DNA of 64,000 nucleotides from Typhlomys cinereus (taxonomy: Eukaryota > Chordata > Mammalia > Rodentia > Platacanthomyidae). Positions within the stretch are counted from its first letter, which is position 1. Each line of letters starts with the position of its first letter. The notes below the pieces were generated by a model. The model did no database searches and was not told the origin of the DNA. It saw only the letters and a list, made by a program, of their open reading frames with translations. The stretch covers positions 3,934,071 to 3,998,070 of the forward strand of contig JALPQD010000137.1 in the NCBI GenBank assembly GCA_023101885.1. Direction: 5' to 3'. Made by a program: the position numbers and the translations under genes. Below, in pieces: positions 48,725-60,289 of the stretch.

Positions 48725-49340
48725 CAAGGAGCGCTGAGTTCCTTTGAAGTTGCTGCCAAGGCACCTGCCAGTCTACTACAGGAGGCGGCAGACCAGTGCT
48801 GGCCAATGGGAGGCCGTGCGCGGAGAACGGGCCGGTGAGAGGGCGGGGCGGGATCTCGAGTTCTTGCGAGACTTGGCGAAGTCGTCTCTCCGCGGCGGAA
48901 GAGAAACACGGCCCCAGCACCCCAGGGAGACGAAATGGAGAGTGCGCGGCGGCCGGGGCGGGAGCGGGGCGTGGCTCGCGCGTGTCCGCGGGATCTGAAT
49001 GCGGGCTGTGGGATGGAGGTTGCCGGGGGCTCGCGGGCGCCATGGCGCCTGGGCTGCAAGACCGAGGGGACCCGCCGTGGAGAGACAGGGCGGAGACCCC
49101 GAGTCCGGGTCGCCCGCGTCGGGACGCGTTCTCCTGTCCTCGTCTTTGACTTCTCGTCCATCTCCGCTCTAAAATGATGTATTCAGTAGATGTAGAGGCG
49201 GCAGCAAGGGATGCGGGGCAACCGGAGGAGGGCACAGTGCCGTCCCCTCGGGTCCCCTCTCCCCACGCGGCGGGCAGGATGGTTCTCTGTCGCCACCTCG
49301 TGGCCGCGCGTGGAATTGCGCCGGCTGCAGGTTTGTCCCG
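48725..49340 (+). promoter_or_regulatory. CpG-island promoter of unit C
   Basis: A dense CpG block with CTGGCCAATGGGAGGC (CCAAT, about 48803), GGGCGGGGCGGG (GC box) and a TCTCGAG/TTGCGAGAC region. The KRAB-A exon lies only about 0.5-0.9 kb downstream, an unusually short first intron for this gene class. Several long open frames on both strands (for example the minus-strand frame across 48678-49343) are composition effects. Confidence 0.6.
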
Positions 49341-49657
49341 CACCTGAGCTTGGAAGCCACTTCATCCCCCAATCTCCTGAGACCCTTTGACTTCCTGACT
49401 TGAAGGGGGATGATATGCGCCCTAGTGCTGTGAACCCCACAGTGGCTCCTTTAGCCGTGCTCTTCGTGTGGACTGTGCAGACCCAAGCCGCTCAGGACAG
49501 GCACGCGTGGGACCTGGAGGTTCCGTGGGTGGAGCCCAAGCAGTCAATGGTTATGTGTTTCATTCCTTGGAGAACTTCATCGCGTTTCCTGGTCCCACGT
49601 CAACAGATAAAGGGTTTTATGTTGCGTTTTCTTCCCCCCATGATTGTAATGAGGTGA

Positions 49658-49981
<324 letters not shown>

Positions 49982-49989
49982 TAGGAGTT

Positions 49990-50810
49990 TCTTTACATGA
50001 CCGCAGAGGAAACAGATGGGGGAGGCGGTGGAGCCCCTTAGCTCCAGGATCCAGGGGTCCCGCTGGCTGCTGCTGCACGGGGGATAAGTGCTGCGGGCGA
50101 TTAGCAGGAGGGAGGGATGGGGGAGAAGGATCTTGGAGCTGGAACCGGGCTGCAGGGATTCGGGGAGACAGGAAGACCCCGGCTGTGCTGTGACGTCAGT
50201 ATGGTGATCTTGGCTGTGGCACCAGGATTCTGGGCTCATGGGAACGTTAAACAGCGTTTTCATTGGCCCGCGGACCTATGCACTCTTGACGGAGAGGAGC
50301 GAGGCTGTAGTGCATCACAGAGAATGTGGTGGTCGTGGGGAGCCGCCCAGGAGTTAGCTTGAGGGTCTGCATTATTCTGGAAACATTGAAAGTTTTTGGG
50401 GTGCTTTTGATTCTCAAGTGCTTGTCGCTGTCCTCATTTTATGTGCTGTTCTTTGCTGGACCTGCACTGATGGAGGTTCCTGTGTAGTTAGTGTACATCC
50501 TTGTGCAGCTCTGAAGCCTGGTAGCTATGCTGAGAGGTGACAGCTGGGAATGTCATTTTTCTAGTAAGTGTTCTTGTGCTGCAGAGTAGGCTTCCTGCCA
50601 CGGTGGTCCTTTCTCACTTGTCATTTCTTCTGCTTGACTGTACTACTTACTAGAGGAGTTTTTTGTGAACTCTGCAAGATAAAGAGCATCAGATCTAAAC
50701 GTGCATGTCTCTGTTGTAATGAAATACTCGTCTATTTTAAGTGTATTTTGATGTTGGTCTTTTTTTTTTATTGTGCAACAGCAGGAAGGCAATAGTGATC
50801 CTTTTCTTTA
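49990..50810. other. Unit C first intron, no exon recognised
   Basis: GC-rich to about 50350, then ordinary sequence. Nothing supported. Confidence 0.4.
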
Positions 50811-50814
50811 AAAG

Positions 50815-51030
50815 ATTGATGATTCATCGGAGAGGTGAATTAGGTGTTCAAACTCTGCTTCACAAACACAGGGTCCTGAATTCAAATCCCAGGTCCCACA
50901 TAGTAACGCCCGGTGAAGCAAAAAAGGAGGTAGAAGCAACCCAGAATAATTCCCAAAAGTCACGCACCCTCTATAAAGACTCACAGTGCCCTCTGACACA
51001 CATACACACACACACACACAAAATACATAA
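50815..51030 (+). repeat. B2-superfamily SINE, sense, older, body-deleted
   Basis: Head (GAGAGGTGAATTAGGTGTTC, CCTGAATTCAAATCCCAGG) and tail (GCCCTCTGACACACATACAC) are visible. The central body is shortened. Confidence 0.65.
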
Positions 51031-51189
51031 AAGGTAGAAAAATAGATTCCCAGGCTGCACATTCTAGAACCAGAATTACAAGAGGTCTATCCCAGATTTG
51101 AATCTTTCCATCTGCATGTTGGTCTTTTAGCTTACAGGGTAAAGACTTCTCCCCATCTCATATTCTGAGTTTTTTAAAAAACTATTAAT

Positions 51190-51853
51190 TTTTTAAAATT
51201 AATTTTATTGTGTGTGTATTAGAGGGCCCTGTGTGTCCTTGTGGAGGACCAAGGAAGACTTCGGGGATCATGCCCGATTGCTTCTTTTTTTCTTTTTGCT
51301 TCACTCTATAGCTCCACCTGCCGGTACCACAAGTGCAGGCTACACCGTTTCCACTTGATGTTTTTTTCCTCCCACATTTTATGTTTTTTCTAACAATATC
51401 AGTTCCATGGGGTTGCCGTGAGCCCTTTCTTAGATTCCCCTTAGCATGCGAACTCTGTTATGACTGTTTAACCCCTTGCCTCTAAGGATCTTACTGCCTG
51501 GAGCCTTCTCCCCTGTGATCCATGCTAGACTTTGGGGGGTTGTTGACATGTCAGCCATTGTGCAGGTCTGGCAAAGTCCAATCCTGGTTGCTCTGACTTG
51601 TGTGGAGTATCTTGTGTGTCACTGGTCCGCCCCATCTTTAGGCTCTTAGAATCTTGCCCTCCCCTTTTCCACGAGGTTCCCTGAGCTTTAGGAGGAGGAG
51701 AGATTTAGCTGGTCTGGTTTCAGGAGATTAATGCAGGGTTTTTGGTGTTATGAATTTTCTACCTGATGTTTTTTACGTGGGATCTGGGAACCAAGCTCAG
51801 GACCTTCTGCTTGGAAGACAGAGTCTTAATGCCTAAGCCATCTCTGCAGCCCT
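51190..51853 (-). repeat. B2-superfamily SINE, antisense, split by an L1 3' end
   Basis: Tail and body at 51190-51365 (GGAGGACCAAGGAAGACTTC, CCACCTGCCGGTACC), head at 51755-51853 (GGGATCTGGGAACCAAGCTC to CATCTCTGCAGCCC). The duplicated join text (T)TTC(C/T)AC(T/C)TGATGTTTTTT appears on both sides of the L1. Confidence 0.75.
51366..51745 (-). mobile_element. L1 3' end, antisense, nested
   Basis: It matches (reversed) the L1 3' part at 62800-63030: CACAAGTCAGAGC-type, CTAGACTTTGGGGG reversed, CCTCTAAGGATCTTACTG. It carries no open reading frame. It is a 5'-truncated LINE-1. Confidence 0.7.
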
Positions 51854-52321
51854 CAAAACTGTATTTTATGAATCTGAGAATAAGGAGAGAATGTTGGTTC
51901 CTGCCATGGTGCCCATGTAGATACCAGGAATAAAATCAGCACTCCCAGGCACCTGCTCAACTGACCACGCTGAGCTCTTGTCTGACTGTGTTGTTTCTCT
52001 GTTTGTTAAGTTGTGGAGCATTTTGTCTTCTCAGTGTTCTTTCTCATTTCATTAATTGAGTTTTGCATGTTAAATTTTTGAGTGATTATTATTTATATAT
52101 GATACTTCCTTGTAAAAAAGAGATGGACAGAAAGACTTGAAAAGATGGGAGAGATGCAGAGAGAATGTGAAGGCAGCACATTGCACATGTGCCTAAATCA
52201 AGCTCCAAGAGTCATCTCTTTCTGCCATGTGGTCTCCAGGGATGAGATTAGGTTACCAAATTGTTCTAGGTCATGTCACTGATATGCGGCTGGGCCTTTT
52301 ATTTATAGGCAAGTATTTTAT

Positions 52322-52676
52322 TTTATTTTATTTATTTTTTCCACTCATACAAATTTGATAGGTACCCCATTCCCTCCCTCCCTCCACCCCTTTCTAGAAC
52401 CTTTTGGTCCCTCCCCCCTTTTTTCCTTCCTTTCCCTCCTCCCTCCCTCTTTCCCAGTGCCCCCCCATCCCTGGAGCATCCTTTAGTGTGCATGTCAAAT
52501 TTCCCTCTGGGTCCTCCTCTCTGATGAGATGTAAGGACCCAGTAGCATTGCCTAGAGCCCTTTCTTGTGTTCCTCTTTAGTATAGGAACACTATTGTGGC
52601 TGTTAATCCTTTGCCTCTAAGGCCTGTGATCCATACTAGACTTTGGGGGGGGTCAATGACATGTTGGTCATTGGGG
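52322..52676 (-). mobile_element. L1 3' end, antisense, unit C only
   Basis: Poly-T at left (reversed A tail), CCTCCCTCC-rich text and GGGTCCTCCTCTCTGATGAG to CCTTTGCCTCTAAGGCCTG, the reverse of 62930-63270. Flanked by AAGTATTTTAT (52311-52321 and about 52678). It is 5'-truncated and non-coding. Confidence 0.8.
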
Positions 52677-53705
52677 AAGTATTTTATGTTTTTGATTTTT
52701 CCTGGTTTTTTTTTCAGTCATTTCTGTTTAATAGTCATTAAGTCACAAGTCAGTAAGTCATATTTCAGATATGTATCATACAATTTAATGCCATTTGAAG
52801 ATAATATTTTAGAGAGTGAAGAATGTGGGCGTGAGCTTGCTCATGTAGTCTGTTTTACTGGAAGCCTTCACAGTAAAGCTGACTTGGCGCTCTGCTATCA
52901 ATTGTATGTTTTCCTCCTAGCGAACTGCAGGGCCAGACCCCGTCAGAGAGTGGATATGCACCATGTGACACATCAGGCTCCTTGTTCAGGAACCTTTCAG
53001 GTGAGTGAATGCGTAAGGAGAAAGAGGGTCAGCAGGAGTAGATGTGCTGAATGAGACCTTAGTCATGTTCAGCCTTTGAACTTTACTTTAAATCTAAGTC
53101 ATGATAATTTTTTCCCTTTACAAATGTGAAACTGAATGATCTGAGCAAAGCAAGGAAACTACAACGGTACATAGAGAATGTGTGTCACTAACTGTAAGTT
53201 TCAGAGGACAATTTCCATGTACTGTTTCAGTCGGTCACATGGATTTGAGGGATCAAACTCAAGTTCCAAGGATTGTGGACTAGTACCTTTAACCACAAAT
53301 CATCTCCCAAGATTCAGAAACTTTCTTTTTGAATTTTCCTTTTCTTTTCATTAATTGAGTTTTCCATTGTGAAATTTTTTGGTGAATCTCTTCCTAAAAT
53401 ATGCTATTTCCTCATGAAAGCAAAGTATGGTGGGAAGACAGGGAAGGGAGAAAGAGAGACAAAAGGATCCAAGGTATCGCCAGCTTTGGGGCATGGGAAA
53501 GTCATCTTGCAGAATTTATCTTTTCATTCTATCACTTTCCTCCATGATATGAATGAAACAGAGTGAAGTAGAGACCACCACATTTGTCATAGATCATCTC
53601 AGTGACAAGTGGCTGATCCTTTTCTTTTTGTCTTTGATTGAAATATGTTATCACTTTTACTGTTTTCTCTTTCATGTCTGCTTATCTTAAAAGTCACTAA
53701 AAGAG

Positions 53706-53975
53706 GCTGGAGAGATGGGATTCTGGGATTAAAATTAAGTCTGCACAGAATGGCCTGTTTGGCCCCTAGATCCCGTCTGAAAACACCGGGCAGAAGTGTC
53801 ACTGGTCTGTAATTCCAGCCCAGAAAGGCAGCGTCTGGGAAATCTCGGGGCAGTGTAATAACAGGGCAGAGCAAACCGGGATGATTCTCGAAGTGCCCCT
53901 GGGACTTGTAGCATACTCCCTGAAGTGCAGTTTTCTATGTACGCCTGTGCATTACACAATACACAAAAAGTAAAA
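53706..53975 (+). repeat. Old shared SINE, unit C copy
   Basis: Counterpart of the unit A and B copies (GGCTGGAGAGATGGGATTC, GGGAAATCTCGGGGCAGTG, CTCGAAGTGCCCCTGGGAC). Confidence 0.65.
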
Positions 53976-54167
53976 GTCCTTTAAAGGCCTTATTTTTGTG
54001 CATATCATGGAACTTAATGGCATTTGAGGTACTGTTCCCATGGGTAGAGAGGTGAGTGTGTCCCTCCTGTTCCTGATCATTCCCAGTTCCTGAATGGGAC
54101 CTGTTGTCTGCACAGTGCAGCTGACGCAGCTCTCTGGCATCAGGTGTGTGTTATTCCCCATGCTCAG

Positions 54168-54256
54168 GTCTCTGCAGAAATGAACGCATCGATGTTCACG
54201 TTACAGCATGGATGTGGGTCAGGGAGTATCAGGATCTTCATTCCAGACCTTCCCGG
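54168..54256 (+). pseudogene. KRAB-B-like exon, unit C
   Basis: Aligned with 28053-28140 and 38894-38983, with acceptor CCATGCTCAG and donor TCCCGG before GTCAGTG. Small indels (89 bp) and changes (CAGAAATGAACGC) remove the K-P pair and disturb the frame. Confidence 0.4.
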
Positions 54257-54392
54257 GTCAGTGAATGCACCTGAGAAAGAGTGTCCATAGGAGAGATGAG
54301 ATGACCCTTGGTCATTTGATCCCATCTAGTGATGAGCACCTGTCCTCAAGGTTACACAGTTGAGATTTTTTTTTCTTTACGCATTCTTACAG

Positions 54393-55370
54393 GGGAGAGA
54401 ATGTATGGATGTACTGAATGCAAAAAAACTTTCTCCATCAAATAAGAGAACTTATATAAGGAAGAAGCCCTACAAATGTACTTTATGTAAGAAAGTTTTC
54501 AAGGAAAAGTCACATCTAAGTAGACATTTGAGATGTCACCTGGAAGAGAAGCCCTATTGCTGTACAGACAGCAAGAAAACCTTTTCCTACAAGTCAATTC
54601 TGCATGTGCATCAGAGGGCTCATACAGGGGAAAAACCCGATGAATGCACAGAATGCAAGAAAGCTTTCACTTACAAGTCAAGTCTAAGTGTACATCAGAG
54701 AGTTCATACAGGGGAGAAGCCCTTTAAATGTATACAATGCAAGAAAGCCTTTTCTGTCTAATCACATCTAATTACGCATGAGAAGACTGATACAGGGAAG
54801 AAGCCCTATGAATGTACTGAATGCAAGAAAACATTCTTCTACAAATTCCATTTAATTACATATGAGAGTACTCACATGAGTGAGAAGCCCTATGAATGTA
54901 CAGACTGCAAGAAAACTTACCCTTCCAAGTCCCTTCTGTGAATGCATCAGAGAATTCATACAAGGGGGAAGGGGGAAGCTGTTTGAACGTACAGAATGCA
55001 AGAAAGCTTTCTCTGCTAAATCACATATAATTACACATCAGAGAATTCATACAGGGGAAAAACCATTTGCATGCACAGAATGCAAGAGAGCTTTTCTCTC
55101 CAAGTCCTATCTCAGTACATCAGAGAGTTCACACAGGAGGGAAGCCTATGAATGACTGAATGCAAGAAAGCTTTCAAGCACAAGTACTATCTAAATATAC
55201 ATTAGAGATGTCAGAGGAGAAAAGACCTGTGAATATGCAGACTGAGAAAACATTTTTTTCCTGGAAGTCACATCTACATTCAAATCAGAGCATATGCCAG
55301 GAGAGAAGCTCCCTGAATATACAGTATGCACAAAAATGTTTTTTTCAAAGTGCAATCTAAGTGGTCATGA
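54393..55370 (+). pseudogene. Zinc-finger exon of unit C, disrupted
   Basis: From the poly-T/CTTACAG acceptor: an early frameshift (CMDVLNAKK instead of YGCTECKK), then fingers in frame from about 54469: CTLCKKVFKEKSHLSRHLRCH, one with a Cys-to-Ser change (CTDSKKTF), [21 protein letters not shown], and CIQCKKAFSV ending at TAA 54759-54761. Further fingers follow with stops (TGA near 54939) and frameshifts to about 55370. The same family as unit B, and equally dead. Confidence 0.85.
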
Positions 55371-57190
55371 GAAAGCTTATGCCTCTAATATACAGACCTC
55401 TAAATATACAGAGCATATACTAATTAGATATGTAGGTGCAAACTTGACAATTGAAGACTGAACTCTGCTCCTCTGTGAGGAATTGGTATTTAAAGAAAGC
55501 CCCAAATAAGGAAGTTTACAGGAGAGTAACCAATTGTGTTGAGAGACAGTGCTTAGGACCAGTGCCCAAACTCTTGGAGGAGGAGGAGGAGGAGGAGCTG
55601 CTTCTATAGTCTGGCACACTTGAGCATTCTGGGACGGACTTGCAGTTTATAAATCTTCAAATTCTATAAAAACACGTGTCCGTTTCAAACAGTAAGAAGC
55701 CCTGCGGACGCACACTATGCTTTCCAGTGCAGGCCCTCAGAGCATACTACAGGGAGATGCTCTGAATGTACACAGTGGGAAAGCCTTTTCTCACCAGTGG
55801 CAGCTAAGTAGATGTCTAGGAAAAGAGGGTCCGTGGCTGTTGCAGTTCACCTGCACGATTGCTGATAAATGACCATGAAGGAAACATAAGGGAACAAGGG
55901 GTTTATTTCTTTATGACAGTCTGGTTACAATTCTTAGTCTAGCTTGACGGCAGAACATACACGAACACCAGGGCCAAGGGAACTGGCCACACCATCACCA
56001 CATAATGGCTGAGAGATGGATGATCCTTACTTGTCAGACCAGCATGTCTGGCCAAATGAACAGAAGGATGCCCCCTCTCTCAACCAGCTCTCTGTTATTT
56101 ATCCAGGGCCTAATCCCACCCACCATGGGCTGTGTCTTCCCCATCAGCTAGACAATCTCCTTCAGGTTTGCTCTGGGCTTAACTCAGCCATCAACTCTCT
56201 GCAACTGCCCAGAGCTCAAACCCTCAACAGTCAAGTTGACACCTGTGCTTAACTACGAAGGTGGCATGTTACCTACATGACATCTATCTATGTGGGCAGA
56301 CACTGATCATGGGAAAGATCAAATGACTGCGTGTATTTAGAGTAAAGGTTGGTAATAGTAGTCACTGGGCAAGTGATAAAAGTCATTGAAAAGAGAAATG
56401 GAAATGTCTTTGTGAGAAATATTTCCCAAATAACTTAATCATAGTTAATGTGAGAATACCATGTAGAAAATAGATCTGCAGTCATCAGAATTAGAATCAG
56501 TTGTACTCTCTCATGCTAAAGTGAATACACCATAGGAAATCAGCCAAATGATAATATGGCAAGTGAACACTTTTTAGCAGAAATCACTGCATATATTGAA
56601 TCAGATGTCAGGCAGGTGTAAGGTAGCTTTATGAATCAGGTGTAACTAACCTGGTTCATAGAGCACATATGAATGGGTGAGGTGAATGAGAGTACTTAGT
56701 CCTGGAAGTCACATCTCACTACATTAGGCCACTCACTAGTCCTGGGTTGATGCCCAGCATCTGGCTTTGTAGTCCTCATGGAACCAGTGGATCTGAGAAG
56801 CACTGTGGTAAAACATTTGATTGTTTGGCCTCTCCTAACATAAGGAAGGAAACACTGCAAGTGGACCTGTTGAGATAGTACAAGCGATGTGTTCAGTCCC
56901 TAGCACTGGGGCCAGGGTTCATGGGGAGGAGTAGAAGCAGGGATATTTCATGCTAACTACCATGTGCAAATGCAGTGATTCTCCTATATACACAAAGAAG
57001 CAGTGTGTTTCTTGTGACTGTGACAAATACCCTCAATGGAGAAAGGGTTCATTTGTCCCATAATTATGAGTTACAATTCATCACAATAGGGAATCTACCA
57101 GGACAGCAGAAGCTTGGTGGAGCTGGTCACGCGACATTAGAGTTCTGATTTCTAGTATTTATATGTGAGAGAGTCACATAAAGTGTACCA
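55371..57190. other. Unit C 3' flank
   Basis: Paralogous to unit B 40580-42040 (TACTAATTAGATATGTAGGTG(C/T)AAACTTGACAATTG) and then 46640-46930. 55850-56265 is an inserted rodent repeat ending CAGTCAAGTTGACACCTG, absent from unit B. No gene. Confidence 0.6.
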
Positions 57191-58317
57191 CTTGTGTCAC
57201 ACCAGTGGTGATCTGAGGAAAACCTCTGGACAGCTGTATCCTTGAAATGGGTGATTGTGGCTGAGACTCACATTTCCAAGTTTCTGAGCAGGCTCTTCAT
57301 CTGCAGAATTGTTCTGAAAAAGGGAAGTTTTTGAATGCAAGGCAGAAAAATAGAAAAGCGGTAACAAGAAAGTCTTTCAGCTAGAGAAGTTGCTTTGTTG
57401 ACAGGCAGCAGCTAACCAAAGAAGAGAAAAAAAATAATAAAATTTACAAGTACAGATGCCTTCCCATTCCAACTTGCTTCCCGTAACATTTGTGGTGAAA
57501 TTTTCCTCTAGACATGGAGTTTCTGGGAAATGTTAAAACTTGAGAAATTAAGATTGCTCCTGTTAATTGCAGAATTGTTTATCCTGTTAATTGCAGAATA
57601 ATTGTTTGCTGCACAACCCACTGTAAGTGCTCAAGTGCGGCTTGCTCAATTCCAGAGACTTTGGTCTTGGGAGCCGAAGCAAGTCCTGGTGCACAGTAAT
57701 AAAATTTCCTTTTTCTCATCTACTTGTGATTATTCTCTGAACTACCCCAGACCTACAACAGTCCTAGCAGGCCCCAGGCACAGAGGTGTTTAACTCGTCT
57801 CTGTGTACAAATTTTTCTATCGAGAACACGTCTTTGTAGCCAGGACACTTCTCTGTTGCCGTGAGATACGCTCAGGTTCAAACAACTTAAGGAAGAAAAG
57901 GGAAATTTAGCTTATGTTTCCAGAGGGGAAATATGGTCTTTTATGGTGGAAAAGGCATGGCTGGCTGGCAGATCTTGGGGGCCGGCTAAGGTGCATCCAT
58001 CAAAGAGATGGAGGGCTGCAAAACTAAGAGCAGCCCCCCCTGATAGTGGGTGTGGCTCAAGCCCATTCCTCCTCCCACAAGGGCTCCGCCTCTTACACAT
58101 GCCACAAGATTCAGGTTCATCAGCCTCATTGCAAAGCCCTGTCATTTGTGGCTTATTTTTCACAGTCAGCTATGTCGTCCACTTAGGAAGCAGCGTTAAG
58201 ATCTGCCCTGTAAATAGTTGGGAATGATAGGGTTTTTTCAATCATATCATGTAAAAGGACCTTGAAAAAAATACATATTTTTTTTTTAATATTGCTTCTT
58301 AAACCTCAGAACATTTG
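57191..58317. other. Intergenic; partial rodent medium-copy repeat
   Basis: 57855-58200 (CTGTTGCCGTGAGATACGC, GGTGGAAAAGGCATGGCTGG) resembles 59150-59260 and is a repeat of the same kind. No exon. Confidence 0.4.
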
Positions 58318-58501
58318 GGGCTGGAGAGGTGGCTCAGGGGTTAAGCCTCTGCCTTGCCAGGCGGAAGGTCCTGAATTTGGATCTAGACCCCAAGTATAGA
58401 CGCTGGGCAGAAAGCAGGGGCGGTCTGCGTTTCTGGTCCTGGTAGGGCGGAGCCTGTGAATCCCTGGGCAGAGTAAACGAGGTGGAGGCGTCCATGGTGG
58501 T

Positions 58502-58553
<52 letters not shown>

Positions 58554-58584
58554 ATTGACTAAATAAAAAAATTAAAAAAAAACC
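58318..58584 (+). repeat. Young B2-superfamily SINE, sense
   Basis: Complete copy with a perfect 14-bp duplication CCTCAGAACATTTG (58304-58317 and 58585-58598). Its tail has expanded to a (CA)n of about 22 units (58505-58550). Confidence 0.95.
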
Positions 58585-58639
58585 CCTCAGAACATTTGAG
58601 GAACTGGAAATTCCTCTACCGAATACTTAAAAAGTTGTG

Positions 58640-58930
58640 GGTGGGCCCATGATATAGTTCAGTGGGTAGAGACCTGCTCACAAATGTGGTGAATTATTTA
58701 TTCCCATCAGGAGAGATTAGCTGCTCTCTTGTCCCTTTTCCCAGCCATGCATCATGTGTGCACGTACTTTATTTCTCTGAAGCATATATTTGGGAGGTAC
58801 AGAAACACGTTCTGTCAATAAAGTGCATACCCTGCAAGCATGATGACCTGAATTTGATCCCCAGCACCCAAAATACTGACTATTGTGGTCCTCGTCTGCA
58901 CCTCCATCCCTGGAGAAGTGCATGCAATCA
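58640..58930 (+). repeat. ID/B4-like SINE fragments
   Basis: ATATAGTTCAGTGGGTAGAG and CTGCAAGCATGATGACCTGA plus TTTGATCCCCAGCACCC are A- and B-box texts of ID/B4-type elements. Confidence 0.5.
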
Positions 58931-59129
58931 CCCCATCATTTGATGAACTTCTGGCAAATGTCTCCATCACCTCCAGATCACAGAAGACTCTGGAGGCTGC
59001 GTATAGAATGGTCCATCTGCCCATTCTGGTCATGTAACTACTTATCAGGATGAAATGTGATGTTAGGTAACACTCATTTTGAAATTCGCCTGCTTATTTA
59101 TGTGTTTGTGTCAGAAAATGGAAATTATT

Positions 59130-59515
59130 AAGTGTAACAGTACTCTTAACTATTGCTGTGAGAAAGCACCCAAAGTCAAACAATTTAAGGGGGAAAGGAA
59201 GGTGGGTTCCCCTTACAGTTCAGAGGGAGTGGAAGCAGCATGGCTGGCTAGAGCTGGAAACAGGCTGCACCACACCTATCTGGGAGTGCTGAAGACTGGA
59301 TTCCTAAGTCTCCCATGGCTCCTTTTATTTAGTCCACTGCAGGCATCTTCCCGTGAGATCTAGAAGGTTCCCATGGGCTCTAGGGCTGCTCTTGTATTAT
59401 CCAGATAATCTCTTCAGGTGGTCTCAGGTGATCTTGCTAGGTGTGCTTTCAGCCAATCTTAGTTAATGCCAGGCATGTGAAGTTGACACCCAGGATTACT
59501 ATCACACTAAGTTAA
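59130..59515. repeat. Rodent medium-copy repeat
   Basis: From ACTATTGCTGTGAGAAAGC to GTGAAGTTGACACCCAGG. The end matches 38740. Confidence 0.6.
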
Positions 59516-59564
59516 AAAGAATGAGCACATCTCCCAATGACAGGTATGTAAATTTTCTCACGTG

Positions 59565-59770
59565 GAATCTAGGAAAACATATGTCCCTTTGGAGGCATAA
59601 GAGTGACTTTAGAGTCACCCTGGATTGCTTCTACCTCTTTTTGCTTTGCTCTGGGGTTTCCCAGGCTCCAGCGCTGGAGTGTGGGTCGTTGCCCCTTCCC
59701 CTTAGCCTTTTTACATGGGATCTGAACTCAGGTTCTTCTGCTTTCAAGGAGACTCCCAGCCCCTGAGCCC
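59565..59770 (-). repeat. B2-superfamily SINE, antisense, older
   Basis: CCCTTTGGAGGCATAAGAGTG, GGGTTTCCCAGGCTCC and GGGATCTGAACTCAGGTTC are kept. Confidence 0.65.
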
Positions 59771-59984
59771 TCTGTTCCAAGAGTAATGGAGCATTCCATC
59801 TGGTCCACTGCTGGTAGCTTCCTATGAGATCTATAAAGGTTCCGGTGAGATGTAGGGCTTTGTGAAGCAACCTATGATGTTGAAATACAGTTTGTAACCA
59901 ATCTTATCAAACCATCAACTGGAATTGAATACAGATTTTAAAAACTGCCAGTTGGTAACCAAGGCACTGTGAAATTACAGTGGA

Positions 59985-60172
59985 GTCTGGGGATGTTCAG
60001 TTGGTAGAATACGAGTGAACATCTTGGTTCCATCCCCTGAAACACCCAAAGCCGGATGGTGGCCTATGCCTATCATGCCATCGCCTGGCACATGAAGGCA
60101 GGTGTGTCACGAGTTGGAGATTATGTTAGGCTACACAACTATTTCAAAGCAACATGAAGCCCTACCAAATCA
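59985..60172 (+). repeat. B4 SINE (ID-B1 fusion), sense
   Basis: An ID-like part (GTTCAGTTGGTAGAATACG, CCATCCCCTGAAACACCC) followed by a B1-like part (AGCCGGATGGTGGCCTATGC, GAGTTGGAGATTATGTTAGG). Confidence 0.65.
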
Positions 60173-60289
60173 AAGCAGATGGAAGGAAGAGGGAGCCAGA
60201 GGGGGGAAGAGAAGAGAAAGTGTGTGGAAGGAGGGGATTAGAGGAGGAGGAAGAACAGAGAAGGAAGGAAGATCAATGTGGAAGTTACT

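Larger units (their letters stand above)
51860..54167 (+). other. Unit C intron, paralogous to A and B
   Basis: Blocks shared with units A and B: GGTGCCCATGTAG, GCTATTTCCTCATGAAAG, GGGGCATGGG, and GAACTTAATGGCATTTGAGG. A partial duplicate of the last lies at 52785-52990 (TACAATTTAATGCCATTTG), suggesting an internal repeat. Confidence 0.55.

Noticed and set aside
48678..49343. Minus-strand open frame of 221 codons
   Set aside because: It lies across the unit C CpG island. The residue content (Pro, Arg, Ala, Ser) follows base composition, no domain is visible, and it is not conserved with the unit B island.
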